This document shows, piece after piece, positions 1 to 5,395 of a DNA stretch of 10,823 bases. Within the stretch, counting starts at the first letter, position 1; every line of letters begins with the position of its first letter. Origin of the DNA: Baffinella frigidus (taxonomy: Eukaryota; Cryptophyceae; Cryptomonadales; Baffinellaceae); assembly GCA_026770585.1 (NCBI GenBank), contig MU646585.1:422112-432934 (forward strand), written 5' to 3'. The position numbers were made by a program, and so were the translations under genes. Under the pieces are notes generated by a model that worked only from the letters and a program-made list of their open reading frames with translations, was not told the origin of the DNA and searched no databases.

Positions 1-20
1 GGGGGGGGGGGGGGGGGGGG
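1..20. repeat. Poly-G homopolymer at the window edge
   Basis: Twenty consecutive G. It may be a genuine homopolymer, since other long G or C tracts lie inside the window (13 G at 3393-3405, 10 G at 4121-4130, 10 G near 8421). It could also be a sequencing or assembly edge artefact. The internal tracts make a native origin possible but do not prove it. Confidence 0.9.
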
Positions 21-40
21 TCTCAAAAAGAAATAAAGAC

Positions 41-88
41 CTGGTCCTTGAGAGTGGCGATGTAGTACTTCAGCAGAGCGTTCAGCAC
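41..88 (-). pseudogene. Exon-like segment VLNALLKYYIATLKDQ (copy 1)
   Basis: Read on the minus strand, TTGGCAG is followed by 16 whole codons, VLNALLKYYIATLKDQ, ending in CAG and then GTCTTT. The segment is therefore bounded by an AG acceptor and a GT donor and is phase 0 at both ends. The peptide is helix-like and ordinary in composition, with no low complexity. A second copy of its start, with the same TTGGCAG in front, lies at 197-213. I do not recognise the protein. It may be an exon of a minus-strand gene continuing outside the window, or a scattered exon copy. The call rests on splice-like borders and reading-frame quality only. Confidence 0.4.
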
Positions 89-196
89 CTGCCAAGTTCA
101 TCGCGGTCCATAATAGAATTAATCTCGGAACTGTCCTTCTCAACGAGTCTTGGTAAAAATCCAGATATTTTAACGCCCCAAAAGTACGAATATGTT

Positions 197-213
197 AGCA
201 GCGCGTTCAGCAC
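197..213 (-). pseudogene. Exon-like segment VLNALL (copy 2, truncated)
   Basis: The minus strand repeats ACTTGGCAG followed by GTGCTGAACGCGCTGCT, encoding VLNALL. GCT in copy 1 is GCG here, a synonymous change. After about six codons the similarity stops and the frame runs on into unrelated, AT-richer sequence, reaching a stop near 90. It is best read as a broken duplicate of the exon at 41-88. The distance between the two starts is 125 bp. Confidence 0.4.
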
Positions 214-554
214 CTGCCAAGTGTGCAAGGTGTTGAACGTTCCGGGCTTCGGGTTTCAGGTTTCGGATTTCTTCTTTTTTTCGCCGTTACGCATGAGTAA
301 CGGAGATGCCACCATCTGCGTTTCGAGGTTCGGGCGCAGTCCAAACAGCGGTCCACGAAAAGATTTTCGGCTCCTTCAGCGCCGGCGTTCCGGGGTTCGG
401 GTTTAGGTAAATCGAGGGAGATGGTGCATGGAAACCCCAAGCCCTAAAATCTGACCCCGAAATCCAGAACCCCAAAACCCTAAGCCTTCAACGCTTATTA
501 TGTCAGAGTTTCGGGACATTTCTGCGAGGGATATGGTGAAACTGTGTCTATTAT
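214..554. other. Gene-free stretch with degenerate telomere-like heptamers
   Basis: I see no convincing exon here. Around 225-270 and 390-410 there are GGGTTTCGGG-like units. At 430-486 there are C-rich units such as CCCTAAAA and CCCCAAAACCCTAAGCC, which look like decayed CCCTAAA heptamers. A motif AATCGAGGGAGATGGTGCAT at 410-429 resembles the repeated exon end described at 3106-3141. Confidence 0.5.
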
Positions 555-602
555 GGTGCAGAGGCCAAACTATGTCTCTGGTGCGGAGGCCAAACTGTGT
601 CT
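555..602. repeat. 25-bp direct repeat, two copies
   Basis: GGTGCAGAGGCCAAACTATG at 555 and GGTGCGGAGGCCAAACTGTG at 580 begin two adjacent 25-bp units. A partial third unit, GGTGAAACTGTGTCTATTAT, precedes them from about 535. No function is evident. Confidence 0.8.
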
Positions 603-743
603 ATTAATATTGTATCATGTGTCTCAAAATTACTAATCGTATAACCCGAATGTCCTATTAATATGCGTCTACCCTCACACACAGCGTGTATTCGCATGCA
701 TAGTCTCTCTCTATTTCGACGCAGGCAGAGCGTGAAGTAGTTC

Positions 744-900
744 AACAAAAAAAAAATGTGGGGAAATGATCACGTTTCCGTACGGATGTCCGTACGGACA
801 TCCGTACGTAAACGTGATCAAATGCTGACTTTTGGCGTGTTTCCTGGGCAACAATCCAACAATTAACTTATGAATCTGTTCGCATAGATAGCCTCGCGTG
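744..900 (-). mobile_element. Short non-autonomous hairpin element (family A, copy 1)
   Basis: The 157-bp segment is flanked by an identical 10-bp sequence, GAAGTAGTTC, at 734-743 and 901-910, which looks like a target-site duplication. Its right end, CTGTTCGCATAGATAGCCTC, matches the terminal inverted repeats of the elements at 6821-6999 and 9329-9509, and most of its length is an inverted copy of 9329-9475. Here the left terminal repeat is missing and replaced by an A-rich run. It encodes nothing obvious. A 10-bp duplication would suit Mutator-like miniature elements, but the class assignment is inference. Confidence 0.7.
768..819. repeat. Long hairpin inside family A element
   Basis: A 24-bp stem around a GTAC centre starts GATCACGTTTCCGTACGG and carries one mismatch. 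The related element at 9411-9450 has the same outer stem but a shorter core. The extra core here is a further inverted ATCCGTACGGA-type unit. Confidence 0.92.
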
Positions 901-1027
901 GAAGTAGTTCCACCGAGGCACGTTTTTGGTGTAGAGCACATTGCCTCCTCAAGGCAGAGCTCACGCAGAGCCTCCGTGGGGAAAAGCAACCTGGCTTTCA
1001 CGTACACGCCTCCGCCCGGGGGCAAAC

Positions 1028-1113
1028 ATGGCCGCCGTGTCGGTGTTAGCCGCTCTCGAGCGAACTCGGCACATACAAGACAGTCAGGGCCGGAATCCGG
1101 CCTTGGCGTTCAG
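1028..1113 (+). CDS. Putative first coding exon, MAAVSVLAALERTRHIQ...
   Basis: ATG at 1028 lies in a strong eukaryotic start context (AAACATGGCC) and opens 28 codons beginning MAAVSVLAALERTRHIQDSQ and ending NPALAF plus two bases. This is followed by AG|GTAAAA, a good 5' splice site. The exon is GC-rich and non-repetitive. A candidate acceptor is CCCCCCACAG at 1183-1192. Joining there keeps the frame open for about 45 codons, but that continuation runs into the palindrome at 1228-1744, so it may not be the native exon 2. The preceding 900-1027 stretch could be 5' UTR. I do not recognise the protein. This is the cleanest start-exon candidate in the window. Confidence 0.42.
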
Positions 1114-1147
1114 GTAAAAATCCTTAAAATCTTTTTAAGTTGTTCCC

Positions 1148-1412
1148 TCCTCGCTCGACAGCGGGGAAAGTCTCTCGGTACCCCCCACAGCCTTCATCTG
1201 TCGCCATCGTCACCCCCCACTCTCGTTGACCCTCAGCAGGTCGTAGACCTCTTCATATGGGCATACATAGGAGGTTGGACCCGGTCCTATTATGGTCAAT
1301 TGCGTAAGGACAATTGCGCATTGTAAAGTGGTTACGGGAGAGAACTTTGTGAGGGGTCGTCACCCCCCACTCTCGTCACCCCCGAGAGACTTTCACCGCT
1401 GTTGAGCGAGGA
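1148..1412. repeat. Inverted 31-bp repeat straddling the palindrome's left arm
   Basis: The sequence at 1148-1178 (starting TCCTCGCTCGACAGCGGGGA) matches the reverse complement of 1382-1412 with two mismatches. In addition, TCGTCACCCCCCACTCTCGT occurs directly at 1207-1226 and 1357-1376. The 1352-1422 part is an insertion in the left arm of the larger palindrome, so this repeat seems to have been generated by a nested rearrangement. Confidence 0.85.
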
Positions 1413-1744
1413 AAAAATCCTTAGAGCTATTCCGGTAGGACTTGTCGCGTTTTCGACTTCGAGATTTCAAGATTTCAGACTTCATGAAAGGTTTTAAAGG
1501 TCGTAAAACGTTTTAAAACACACTGTTTCAAATCTCGTGGTACAAATGAAGTCTCGAAGTCTCGAAGTCTCGAAATCGAAAACGCGACAAGTCCTACCGG
1601 AATAGCTCTACCCATCACAAAGTTCTCTCCCGTAATCACCTTACAGTACAGTGCGTAATTGTCTTTACGCAATTGACCATATTAGGACCGGGTCCGAGCT
1701 CCTATGTATGCCCATACGAAGAGGTCTACGACCTGCTGAGGGTC
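1228..1744. mobile_element. Large palindrome / foldback element (family B, copy 1)
   Basis: The outer arms are 1228-1351 and 1615-1744, the inner arms 1423-1485 and 1546-1609, and the centre 1486-1545. The inner arm reads AGAGCTATTCCGGTAGGACT on one side and its exact reverse complement on the other. The left arm carries an extra 71 bp (1352-1422). The arms have diverged by scattered substitutions and small indels, so this is an aged foldback. Both arm tips contain the coding-like peptide PYEEVYDLLRV. A diverged partial relative is at 10416-10545. No transposase is visible. Confidence 0.85.
1703..1744 (+). pseudogene. Exon-like segment SYVCPYEEVYDLLRV in palindrome arm
   Basis: The right arm reads SYVCPYEEVYDLLRV on the plus strand. 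The left arm (1228-1270) reads the same peptide on the minus strand. The arms differ at TATGAA versus TACGAA, which is synonymous for tyrosine in this frame. An AG precedes the segment and GGGT follows it, so splice borders are possible. It may be a gene fragment captured by the foldback, or a chance open frame. I cannot name the protein. Confidence 0.3.
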
Positions 1745-1974
1745 AATTTAATCTCGGAACATAACATAACCTTTAGTTCACAAAGACTTTTGAAGCCGAG
1801 AGTTGACTCAAACGGGGGGGCGCAGACGCCCTCGCCTCCACTTGTCTCTCTTAAGTCAACATACCCGCATTTTGATTTGAATCGAAATGTCAGCCCATTT
1901 TAAGCCTTCGTGTTGTGCCTCAAATAGTATATCCGCCCTTATCTTCGGCGTTGAAGGCCCTGAGATACACAAAA
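1745..1974. other. No recognisable feature
   Basis: I see neither a convincing exon nor a strong repeat here. There is a G-run at 1814-1820. TTTAATCTCGGAAC near 1749 resembles AATTAATCTCGGAACT at 117, a short dispersed motif. Confidence 0.4.
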
Positions 1975-2097
1975 GATCCTGGTATGTTCCGAAAAGATTC
2001 TGGTATGTTTCGAAAAGATTCTGGTATGTTCCGAAAGATCCTGGTATGTTCCGAAAAGATTCTGGTATGTTCCAAAAGATTCTGGTATGTTCTGAAA
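1975..2097. repeat. 20/21-bp tandem repeat, six copies
   Basis: The unit GATTCTGGTATGTTCCGAAA (with or without one extra A) starts at 1975, 1996, 2017, 2037, 2058 and 2078. Units differ by single substitutions and by the A-run length. Because unit lengths alternate between 20 and 21, all frames are open across it, and the apparent repetitive peptides on both strands are by-products of the repeat. Confidence 0.95.
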
Positions 2098-2140
2098 TGC
2101 AGTTGTGAACCCGCCGCCACTTGAGGGGTGCACACCGATG

Positions 2141-2200
2141 CTGGTACTAAATCGTCAACTTTTGCCATTGCTGGAACTAAATCGTCAACTTTTGCCATTG
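2141..2200. repeat. 30-bp direct tandem repeat, two copies
   Basis: Two adjacent 30-bp units at 2141-2170 and 2171-2200 differ at one base (CTGGTACTAA versus CTGGAACTAA) and share ATCGTCAACTTTTGCCATTG. The GTCAACTTT core recurs in several hairpins elsewhere in the window. Confidence 0.95.
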
Positions 2201-2362
2201 TTGCATTATTTTCGCGTGGCCACCAGATGTGAAAACAGCTCTAGATTTTCGGTGGCCAACTTCTCGCCACTTAAGGGTTATGTGCCGGGGCAGGACTACA
2301 TGTAGAGAGGTTGTGTACCTACATGTAGCTAGAGAGTGGATGTTCACGCACTCTCCGGTTGT

Positions 2363-2539
2363 GTAGAGCGCTGTGCCGAGAAGTGGGCCACCGAAAAATA
2401 GGAAAATGTGAAAATTGGGGCCATTTTGTCCTCTTTTGAGAAATTCACGGTACTCAATTTCTCAAAAGTTGACAAAATGGCTCCAATTTCTCGATGTTCC
2501 AATAATTCTCGTGGCCAACTTCTCTGCACAGCGCTCTAC
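2363..2539. mobile_element. Complete foldback element (family C)
   Basis: The two arms, 2363-2445 and 2456-2539, are inverted copies along almost their full length around a 10-base loop. The outer end is GTAGAGCGCTGTGC, and the inner part includes GCCATTTTGTC...CTTTTGAGAAATT. Mismatches are scattered. Part of the arm sequence (GGTGGCCAACTTCTCGCCACTTAA) recurs nearby at about 2249-2273, and the CCTTTTGAGAGTAAAATGGC region at 6722-6741 is similar to the inner arm. The element has no coding capacity. It is probably a non-autonomous foldback or MITE, but no clear target duplication was found. Confidence 0.85.
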
Positions 2540-2570
2540 CACTTAAATCTGGCCGGCGCCTATCTCCCCG

Positions 2571-2626
2571 GATTTCCTGCGAAGATTGTAAAGCGCGCGA
2601 TTTCCTGCGAAGATTGTAAAGCGCGC
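2571..2626. repeat. Perfect 28-bp tandem duplication
   Basis: GATTTCCTGCGAAGATTGTA plus AAGCGCGC occurs at 2571-2598 and again without change at 2599-2626. Perfect identity implies a recent duplication. Confidence 0.97.
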
Positions 2627-2704
2627 TGGGGCAATTTGTACGGGAATCGTTTAGATGGACCCATTCCCGAAGGCACGGGTGGCTGCTAAGTGGATACACA
2701 CCGC

Positions 2705-3090
2705 GATGGTGCAGAGAAACCCTAAACCCTAAAACCTTTAACACTGTCAGGGGTTCGGTGTTTCGGGTGTGAATACCGCGAGGGCGATGGTGAAGAGGCA
2801 CCAGAAACCCAAAACCCAAAACTTGAAACCTAAACCCTCAACTCTAAACCCTAAACGCTAAACCCTAAACCCTAAACCAAACGCCCTACGCTCCAAACCC
2901 TCAAACGCCCTAAGCTCTTGAACCTCAAAAGAGGATACCGCGAGGGAAAGGCACGGGTGGCTGCCAAGTCGATACGTACCGCGGTGGCGTAGAGAAACCC
3001 TAAACCCTAAAACCTCAAACACTGTCAGGGTTTCGGTGTTTCGGGTGTGAACACCCTAAGCTCTAACCCCTAAAACGCCCTGAGCTCGTC
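2705..3090. repeat. Degenerate C-rich telomere-like heptamers interleaved with exon ends
   Basis: Runs of CCCTAAA and variants (CCCTCAA, CCCAAAA, CGCTAAA) occur at 2709-2735, 2800-2915 and 2995-3080. Between them are two copies of a block of roughly 60 bp containing GGCACGGGTGGCTGC and a GTCGATACG/GTGGATACA stretch (about 2668-2715 and 2946-3000), and repeated TCAGGGGTTCGGTGTTTCGG. On the minus strand the block at 2775-2800 ends in TTCACCATCGCCCTCGCG|GT, related to the exon end at 3106-3141. Confidence 0.8.
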
Positions 3091-3105
3091 ACCCTCAGAG
3101 GTCAC

Positions 3106-3141
3106 CGCGAGGGAGATGGTGAAGAGGCCGAACGCGTTCAT
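3106..3141 (-). pseudogene. Exon-end fragment NAFGLFTISLA|GT
   Basis: Read on the minus strand this gives MNAFGLFTISLA followed by a GT donor. The last nine codons match the 3' part of the larger exon-like segment at 3316-3384. More degenerate relatives lie at 3222-3245 (CTISLA|GT), 2775-2800 (CLFTIALA|GT) and perhaps 410-425. All end at the same GCG|GT border, and this constant position is what suggests an exon boundary rather than a random repeat edge. Confidence 0.35.
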
Positions 3142-3315
3142 CGGTTTCGGTGTTTTGGGTGTGAACACCCGAAGCTCTAACCCCTCAAACGCCCTAAGCT
3201 CGTCACCCTCAGAGGTTAGTCACCGCGAGGGAAATGGTGCACCATCGCACTGCATCAGGGTTTGGGTGTTCAGGGTTTGGGTGTTTCAGGGTTTGGGTGT
3301 TTCGGGTTTGAATAC

Positions 3316-3384
3316 CGCGAGGGAGATGGTGAAGAGGCCGAACTGCGCGATGAGCTTCCGCATCTCGGGAAACTGCCTCATGAT
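3316..3384 (-). pseudogene. Exon-like segment IMRQFPEMRKLIAQFG... (best copy)
   Basis: On the minus strand a 13-C tract followed by TCTGGCAG forms a textbook polypyrimidine-AG acceptor. After it come 23 whole codons beginning IMRQFPEMRKLIAQFG and ending LFTISLA, then GTATTC as donor. The segment is phase 0 at both ends, 69 nt long and unbroken. Four further copies of its 5' half lie at 3457-3494, 3622-3660, 3775-3793 and 4084-4114, each preceded by an AG. I cannot assign a family. It may be an exon of a minus-strand gene or the founder of local exon duplications. Confidence 0.45.
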
Positions 3385-3456
3385 CTGCCAGAGGGGGGGG
3401 GGGGGTAATGCCGTTAGGGTTCAAGGTGCAGGAACCCCCCAGAACCATATCTTGTC

Positions 3457-3494
3457 GCGATGAGCTTCCGCATCTCGGGGAACTGCCGCGTGAT
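3457..3494 (-). pseudogene. Exon-like copy ITRQFPEMRKLIA
   Basis: The minus strand reads GGTGCGCAG then ITRQFPEMRKLIAT. Relative to the copy at 3316-3384, Met-to-Thr at codon 2 is the only amino-acid change over the first 13 codons. The acceptor side is TTGGTGCGCAG instead of a C-tract, and the 3' half (QFGLFTISLA) is absent. The copy at 3775-3793 shares this alternative acceptor. Confidence 0.4.
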
Positions 3495-3510
3495 CTGCGC
3501 ACCAACAACC

Positions 3511-3628
3511 CCTTGGGAATCAATGAAAATTACTACACGTGTGCTTTAATATTACTGGTAAAACTCATCACGTGTAGTAAATTTCATTGCCATACAGTTT
3601 TGAATTAAAACCGTTTTCCTATGAGATC
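3511..3628. mobile_element. Inverted-repeat element, family D, left-truncated copy
   Basis: CAATGAAAATTACTACACGT near the left and its near reverse complement (ACGTGTAGTAAATTTCATTG) near 3571-3590 form an inverted pair. The right flank continues GAATTAAAACCGTTTTCCTA, as in the fuller copy at 3938-4087. The matching left outer arm is missing here. It sits between two copies of the ITRQFPEM segment. Confidence 0.8.
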
Positions 3629-3660
3629 AGGCGGTACATCTCGGGGAACTGCCGCGTGAT
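3622..3660 (-). pseudogene. Exon-like copy ITRQFPEMYRLIS
   Basis: After an 8-C tract and TGGTAG, the minus strand reads ITRQFPEMYRLIS and then TAG. CTC for leucine in other copies is CTG here, a synonymous change. The two residues before it are YR rather than RK. The similarity ends exactly where the family D element begins, whose end supplies the stop codon. Confidence 0.4.
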
Positions 3661-3683
3661 CTACCAGGGGGGGGTTATGGTCA

Positions 3684-3771
3684 TGCTATTAGGGTTCAAG
3701 GTGCAGGGTGCAGGGTTCAGGGCTGATGCAGAGGGTTGAGGGTGCAGGGTTTGGGGTTCAGGGTTCTTCAT
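3684..3771. repeat. G-rich degenerate telomere-like units
   Basis: GGGTTCAAGGTGCAGGGTGC, GGGTTCAGGG and GGGTTTGGGGTTCAGGG repeat loosely with a 7-bp feel. The same composition follows the G-tracts at 3393 and 4121. Confidence 0.75.
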
Positions 3772-3774
3772 TCA

Positions 3775-3793
3775 AGGGAAACTGCCGCGTGGT
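3775..3793 (-). pseudogene. Short exon-like copy TTRQFPL
   Basis: The minus strand reads CTTGGTGCGCAG and then TTRQFPL before diverging into heptamer-like sequence. It shares the alternative acceptor of the copy at 3457-3494, which indicates that block duplication rather than single-exon copying produced it. Confidence 0.35.
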
Positions 3794-3867
3794 CTGCGCA
3801 CCAAGAATCCCGGGAGCAGTTGAGTAATATGGAGATCATACTGTTAACAGTTGACTAACCCGCGCAG

Positions 3868-3922
3868 GTTTGTACCAGGAGGAGGACGCGACTGGGCAGG
3901 ATCAGTACCTGGAAAGTGTGGG
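3868..3922 (+). CDS. Putative microexon LYQEEDATGQDQYLESVG
   Basis: The plus strand has TTGACTAACCCGCGCAG, with a CTAAC branch-point-like motif close to the AG. Then come 55 nt reading (two bases) LYQEEDATGQDQYLESVG, then GTGAGT, a near-ideal donor. The other two frames are also open, but give arginine-rich or glycine-rich peptides that look less natural. All three splicing elements being present makes this one of the better exon candidates. It lies on the opposite strand to the surrounding ITRQFPEM copies. I do not recognise the protein. Confidence 0.4.
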
Positions 3923-3937
3923 GTGAGTCAACCGTGC

Positions 3938-4087
3938 GATCTGAAAATGAAAGCGGTTTTAATTTAAAACCTTGGAAATCAATGAAAATTACTACACGGT
4001 TGCTTTAATATTACTAGTAAAACTCAGTGCGTGCAGTAAATTTCATTGCCATCAAGTTTTAAATTAAAACCGTTTTCCTATGAGATC
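3938..4087. mobile_element. Long-TIR miniature element, family D, full copy
   Basis: The left arm (3938 to about 3994) and right arm (about 4030-4087) are inverted repeats of roughly 57 bp. They share GATCT at the tip, CGGTTTTAATTTAAAAC next and CAATGAAAATTACTACAC toward the centre. The core is AT-rich (GCTTTAATATTACTAGTAAA). There is no coding capacity. A truncated copy lies at 3511-3628, and the ATTACTACAC core motif recurs at 6311-6328, 6938-6951 and 9848-9861. Confidence 0.85.
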
Positions 4088-4114
4088 AGGCATCTCGGGA
4101 AAGTGCCGTGTGCT
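4084..4114 (-). pseudogene. Exon-like copy STRHFPEMPDLI
   Basis: The minus strand has ten C then TGGCAG, followed by STRHFPEMPDLI before running into the family D end. It is the most diverged of the five copies. The poly-C acceptor tract and FPEM are retained. Confidence 0.35.
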
Positions 4115-4139
4115 CTGCCAGGGGGGGGGGTATGGTCAT

Positions 4140-4456
4140 GCCATTGGGGTTGATGGTTGAGGGTTGAGGGTCCAGAGCTGGCCAGAGGGTTGAGGGTGCA
4201 GGGTTCGGGGTTCAGGGTTCGGAGTTCAGGACTGGTGCAGAGGGTTTAGGGTTCAGTGTTTGGGGTTGAGGGTTGAGGGTTGAGGGCTGGTGCAGATAGT
4301 TTAGGGTTCAGGGTTTAGGGTTTGGGGATTCGGAATTGGGGTTTAGGGTTTAGGGTTTAGGGTTTAGGGATAAGGGTGTAGGGTTTAGGGATTAGGGTTT
4401 AGGGTTCAGGGTTTAGGGTTCAGGGTTTAGGGTTTAGTGTTTAGGGTTTAGGGCGC
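4140..4456. repeat. Interstitial telomere-like array, TTTAGGG orientation
   Basis: GGGTTGAGGG and GGGTTCAGGG variants (4140-4300) grade into clean GGGTTTAGGG repeats (about 4300-4456). Perfect heptamers lie at 4337-4370 and 4389-4450. The G-rich strand is the plus strand, opposite to the array at 8848-9090. This is the Arabidopsis-type telomere unit. Confidence 0.92.
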
Positions 4457-4464
4457 GGGGTTCA

Positions 4465-4506
4465 GGGGCGTACGAGGGAGCGAACGATCTTGCACCAGTG
4501 CTTCAC
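4465..4506 (-). pseudogene. Exon-like segment HWCKIVRSLVRP (copy A)
   Basis: The minus strand reads KHWCKIVRSLVRP. It is one of three clear copies (4653-4690 and 5042-5092), with a short remnant at 5146-5163. Tryptophan, Lys-Ile-Val-Arg and the following Ser-Leu-Val-Arg-Pro are kept. Here Cys replaces the Gly of the other copies. It lies immediately beside the telomere-like array. Confidence 0.35.
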
Positions 4507-4652
4507 TCAGCAGCCACCAGGGTCTTCACGGATGCAGTCCATCTAAACCATTTGTTCTAGAATCGTATCCATTGCTCTGGATTCCAACAGGAAACTCGCT
4601 TGGAAATTCGGGCGAAAAGGGACTTGGCCGCTGCTAAGTGGTTTGGGGTTCC

Positions 4653-4690
4653 GGGGCGAACGATCTTCCCCCAGTGCTTCCCCACCCAGA
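4653..4690 (-). pseudogene. Exon-like segment VWVGKHWGKIVRP (copy B)
   Basis: The minus-strand frame reads LLVWVGKHWGKIVRPGTPN within an open stretch from 4808 down to 4557 that would be 83 codons. Only the central portion is duplicated elsewhere. The Ser-Leu-Val between KIVR and P in the other copies is missing here, an in-frame nine-base difference, as expected if the sequence was once coding. Confidence 0.35.
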
Positions 4691-4799
4691 CGAGAAGCAT
4701 CCAACGCATCAGATGCATCCATATGCGAACCGTGCCTTCACTGGCAAGACTACGATCACGACCACCTCGACAGGCAGGGAACAGGCAAGACTTCTTCAA

Positions 4800-4833
4800 T
4801 GAATGCACCCCTTGAGTTCTTGGCGTCCGACAG
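4800..4833 (-). pseudogene. Exon-like segment LSDAKNSRG (copy of 7517-7606)
   Basis: The minus strand has ATATATGCAG and then CTGTCGGACGCCAAGAAC, encoding LSDAKN, which continues to a stop about 26 codons on. The segment at 7517-7606 starts after the same ATGCAG with LSDANK. Identity is limited to about 20 bp, so this is a small remnant. Confidence 0.35.
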
Positions 4834-4847
4834 CTGCATATATGGAC

Positions 4848-4863
4848 GGGCGAATATTCGCCC
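4848..4863. repeat. Perfect 16-bp palindrome
   Basis: GGGCGAATATTCGCCC is self-complementary. Just downstream, CCCTAG and CTAGGG (4871-4889) form another small inverted pair. No function is evident. Confidence 0.85.
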
Positions 4864-5041
4864 TAACTCGCCCTAGGCAGGTCCTAGGGCCCTACCGTAG
4901 GGCGTATGAGCCTAGTCGCCACTTAAGGGATATGGAATATGGTATATGGAACCATATCTTCCACTCGTCTCTCAGCGACGTCTCTGGGCGATAGAATTAG
5001 CAAATGGAATTCGAAAGATGTAGATATCAGAGGGCGCGTGG

Positions 5042-5092
5042 GGGGCGTACGAGGGAGCGAACGATCTTGCCCCAGTGCTTCGCCACCCAGAC
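5042..5092 (-). pseudogene. Exon-like segment VWVAKHWGKIVRSLVRP (copy C)
   Basis: The minus strand reads RSVWVAKHWGKIVRSLVRPP. This copy combines the N-terminal side of copy B (VWV.KHWGKIVR) with the C-terminal side of copy A (SLVRP). It probably best represents the ancestral segment. A remnant of its end (GAGGGAGCGAACGATCTG) is at 5146-5163. Confidence 0.4.
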
Positions 5093-5175
5093 AGACCTGG
5101 TGTGGGGTGTAGGGTGCAGGGTGGTTAGGGATGAGGGATGAGGGTGAGGGAGCGAACGATCTGTCGCTCTCTCAC

Positions 5176-5179
<4 letters not shown>

Positions 5180-5220
<41 letters not shown>

Positions 5221-5348
5221 GAAAAGGAGAGATATTGACAGAGACAGAGAGACAGAGAGACAGAGACAGAGACAGAGACAGAGCGACTGAGAGAGAGAGA
5301 GAGCGATTGAGAGAGAGACAGAGCGATTGAGAGAGAGACAGAGCGATT

Positions 5349-5395
<47 letters not shown>

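Noticed and set aside
768-819. CRISPR-like or terminator hairpins
   Set aside because: Hairpins are not spaced regularly and have no T-run, and the sequence is clearly eukaryotic. They belong to mobile elements.
711-1025. Peptide LLPRKHAKSQHLITF open in both family A copies (744-900 and 9329-9509)
   Set aside because: The DNA of the two copies is nearly identical and forms hairpins, so shared openness adds no independent evidence. No start or splice context was found.
1920-2198. Repetitive peptides on both strands around 1975-2097
   Set aside because: They arise from the 20/21-bp tandem repeat, which is open in several frames at once. There are no splice or start signals that favour one.
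4720-4770. Possible ubiquitin-like start (CACTGGCAAGACTACGATCACG resembles TGKTIT coding)
   Set aside because: Only about 15 bp resemble the ubiquitin coding sequence. The residues before and after do not fit and the frame stops soon after.
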